Source: Thermoleophilia bacterium
GTDB lineage: Bacteria; Actinomycetota; Thermoleophilia; Gaiellales; Gaiellaceae
NCBI GenBank assembly: GCA_025934335.1
Contig: JAICYG010000154.1
Span: 1 to 6,200 of the forward strand
Length of the DNA stretch: 6,200 bases
Direction of reading: 5' to 3'
The notes below the pieces were generated by a model. It did not search any database, had not been told where the DNA came from, and saw only the letters and a program-made list of their open reading frames with translations. Each line of letters starts with the position of its first letter. Within the stretch, counting starts at the first letter, position 1. Positions 5,240 to 6,200 of this stretch are shown piece after piece. The translations under genes were made by a program, and so were the position numbers.

Positions 5240-6069
5240 GCGCGGAGAAGCTCGCGCGCCTCCGCGAGCCAGTGGCGGGCGCGGTCGACGTTCGGCCCAC
5301 GGGGGGCGAGCGCGATCGTGTCCGCCTGGAGCTCGGTCATCAGAAGGAGCGCGGCATGCGGGTCGCGCTCCGTCAGCGCCTCGTCGATCCGCTCGGCGAG
5401 GCGCTCGGGCTTGTGCTCCAACCGCGCGACGCGATCTGCGAGGCGCTTGTGCGTCGGCTGCCAGACGCGGTTCAGTGCAAACACGATGCGCGCGACGCGC
5501 GCCGCGTCGTCGACCATTCGCTCGACGAGTGCGAGGCGCTCCCCCGGCCGCGCGATCGTCAGCAGGCCGGCCGCCGCGAAGCCGCCCCACGTGAGTGCTG
5601 CCTCCTCGATCCGCGCGCGGGCGAGCTCCTCCGGGTAGACCTGTAGCCGCTCCTGCCAGCGCTCGAGCAGGCCGGACGTGCGGAGGGCGACGCCGTTCGC
5701 GAGCGCGTCGGCGGTGCCGGCGAGCTCGCCGGCGAAGATTGCGTCCACCGCGCGCTCGGCGTGCGCTCGCGACCACCAGATGAGCTCGACCGGGACACCC
5801 TCGAGGTAGCCGGAGACGCGCTTGCCCGGCCCGCCCTGCGGACCCCAGGTGCCGAGCCTCGTGATCCCGCAGGCGGCTGCTCCGTCGAAGCAGGCTTCGA
5901 GCTCCGGCTCGCCGCTCGTCACGATCAGCATCTCGATGTCGGAGACGTCGTCGGCGACGCCGCGCGAGACGCTTCCCGTCAGCACCACCTCCTCGACGCT
6001 TGGGGGTAGCGCGTCGGCGATCCTCTGCGCGACCGTGCGCAGCTCGTCGGTCCGGGCGGTGGGCTTCAT
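5218..6069 (-). CDS. Nucleotidyltransferase-fold protein with helical C-terminal half
   Basis: The 283-residue protein begins with a DNA-polymerase-beta-like nucleotidyltransferase domain: TGSVSRG (31-37, the GS-x-x-x-G motif), then D44 and E46 in SDIEMLIV, and a likely third acidic residue E95 in VPVELIWW. The general motif allows Asp or Glu at the second position, so catalysis is plausible. Residues from about 100 to the end are predicted helical, with FALNRVWQPTHKR (197-209) resembling the C-terminal helical domain of DUF4037-like and aminoglycoside-nucleotidyltransferase-like proteins. It could transfer a nucleotide to a small molecule or protein; the substrate is unknown and I would not call it a resistance gene. 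ATG at 6069 directly follows the TAG of the upstream gene (TAGATG), implying coupled translation. The Shine-Dalgarno match is weak. Its 3' end overlaps mscL. Confidence 0.8.
   Translation of the reverse strand: MKPTARTDELRTVAQRIADALPPSVEEVVLTGSVSRGVADDVSDIEMLIVTSGEPELEACFDGAAACGITRLGTWGPQGGPGKRVSGYLEGVPVELIWWSRAHAERAVDAIFAGELAGTADALANGVALRTSGLLERWQERLQVYPEELARARIEEAALTWGGFAAAGLLTIARPGERLALVERMVDDAARVARIVFALNRVWQPTHKRLADRVARLEHKPERLAERIDEALTERDPHAALLLMTELQADTIALAPRGPNVDRARHWLAEARELLRAQIALPQ
5250..5269. terminator. GC-rich hairpin just after mscL (possible terminator)
   Basis: GCTCGCG at 5250-5256 and CGCGAGC at 5263-5269 form a perfect 7-bp stem with a 6-base loop, 10 bases after the mscL stop. 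A second overlapping pairing exists, CGGAG-containing arms 5241-5247 and 5260-5266. No U-tract follows, and the stem lies in the coding part of the opposing gene, so a terminator role is only a possibility. Confidence 0.25.
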
Positions 6070-6200
6070 CTACGTCGCCGGCGCGCTGTCGGTCGGCGGG
6101 ACGCCGTCGCGCAGCCAGCGGAGGTTCTCCGCGATCTGCTCCTCGGGGTTGGCGCCGAGGTGGCCCGCCTCGGTGTCGGTCTTGACGATGCAGCCCGGGA
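6070..6200 (-). CDS. C-terminal fragment of an unrecognised protein (enters from right edge)
   Basis: On the minus strand an open frame of 42 whole codons runs from the right edge to TAG at 6072-6070. All of its codons end in G or C, which strongly supports coding. The peptide reads PGCIVKTDTEAGHLGANPEE and then continues with QIAENLRWLRDGVPP before a loose TDSAPAT end. I do not recognise it. The EAGH stretch followed by an amphipathic helix recalls the catalytic-His end of some alpha/beta hydrolases, but this is too little to assign. Its stop codon abuts the start codon of the nucleotidyltransferase gene, so the two are probably co-transcribed and translationally coupled. Confidence 0.65.
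   Translation of the reverse strand, partial: PGCIVKTDTEAGHLGANPEEQIAENLRWLRDGVPPTDSAPAT

Noticed and set aside
4586..5776. 396-codon minus-strand open frame across signal peptidase, mscL and nucleotidyltransferase
   Set aside because: It overlaps three recognised genes, and the product is Arg/Ala-rich without any family signature.
1..6200. Search for a defence system, mobile element, CRISPR array or tRNA/rRNA genes
   Set aside because: No repeats with regular spacers, transposase or integrase motifs, or RNA gene folds were seen; the window looks like ordinary chromosomal genes.

Overview
The window is high-GC, densely packed bacterial chromosome. Third codon positions are almost all G or C, GTG starts are common, and TANNNT boxes sit directly before several starts that lack a Shine-Dalgarno sequence. 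This suits an actinobacterium. The MscL and Rel sequences made me think of a deep-branching lineage such as Thermoleophilia/Gaiellales, but that is an inference from general impression, not a search result. I see no rRNA, tRNA, insertion sequence, phage gene, CRISPR array or other sign of mobility, and no gene-free stretch longer than about 100 bases.

Left part (1-2351): the first 23 codons of an unrecognised minus-strand gene run off the left edge. A short divergent intergenic region with two perfect inverted repeats follows. Next comes a full-length bifunctional (p)ppGpp synthetase/hydrolase (Rel) on the plus strand, the stringent-response regulator.

Middle (2419-4074): a class I SAM-dependent methyltransferase on the plus strand meets a YbgC/FadM-like hotdog thioesterase on the minus strand; their 3' ends overlap by 19 bases. 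The thioesterase is divergent from a small VOC (glyoxalase-fold) protein across an 88-base spacer.

Right part (4128-6200): a type I signal peptidase is followed by an MscL mechanosensitive channel that carries a two-CxxC zinc-ribbon-like tail in place of an ordinary cytoplasmic tail. MscL meets, with a 22-base tail overlap, a minus-strand nucleotidyltransferase-fold protein. The start codon of that protein directly abuts the stop codon of another minus-strand gene entering from the right edge, so those two are probably one operon.

The genes do not form one obvious pathway. They are mostly single-gene units for stress response (Rel, MscL), export (signal peptidase) and small-molecule chemistry. 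I found no convincing undescribed multi-gene system. The points most worth a second look are the zinc-ribbon MscL, the paired inverted repeats before rel, and the split between apparently leaderless and Shine-Dalgarno-led genes.
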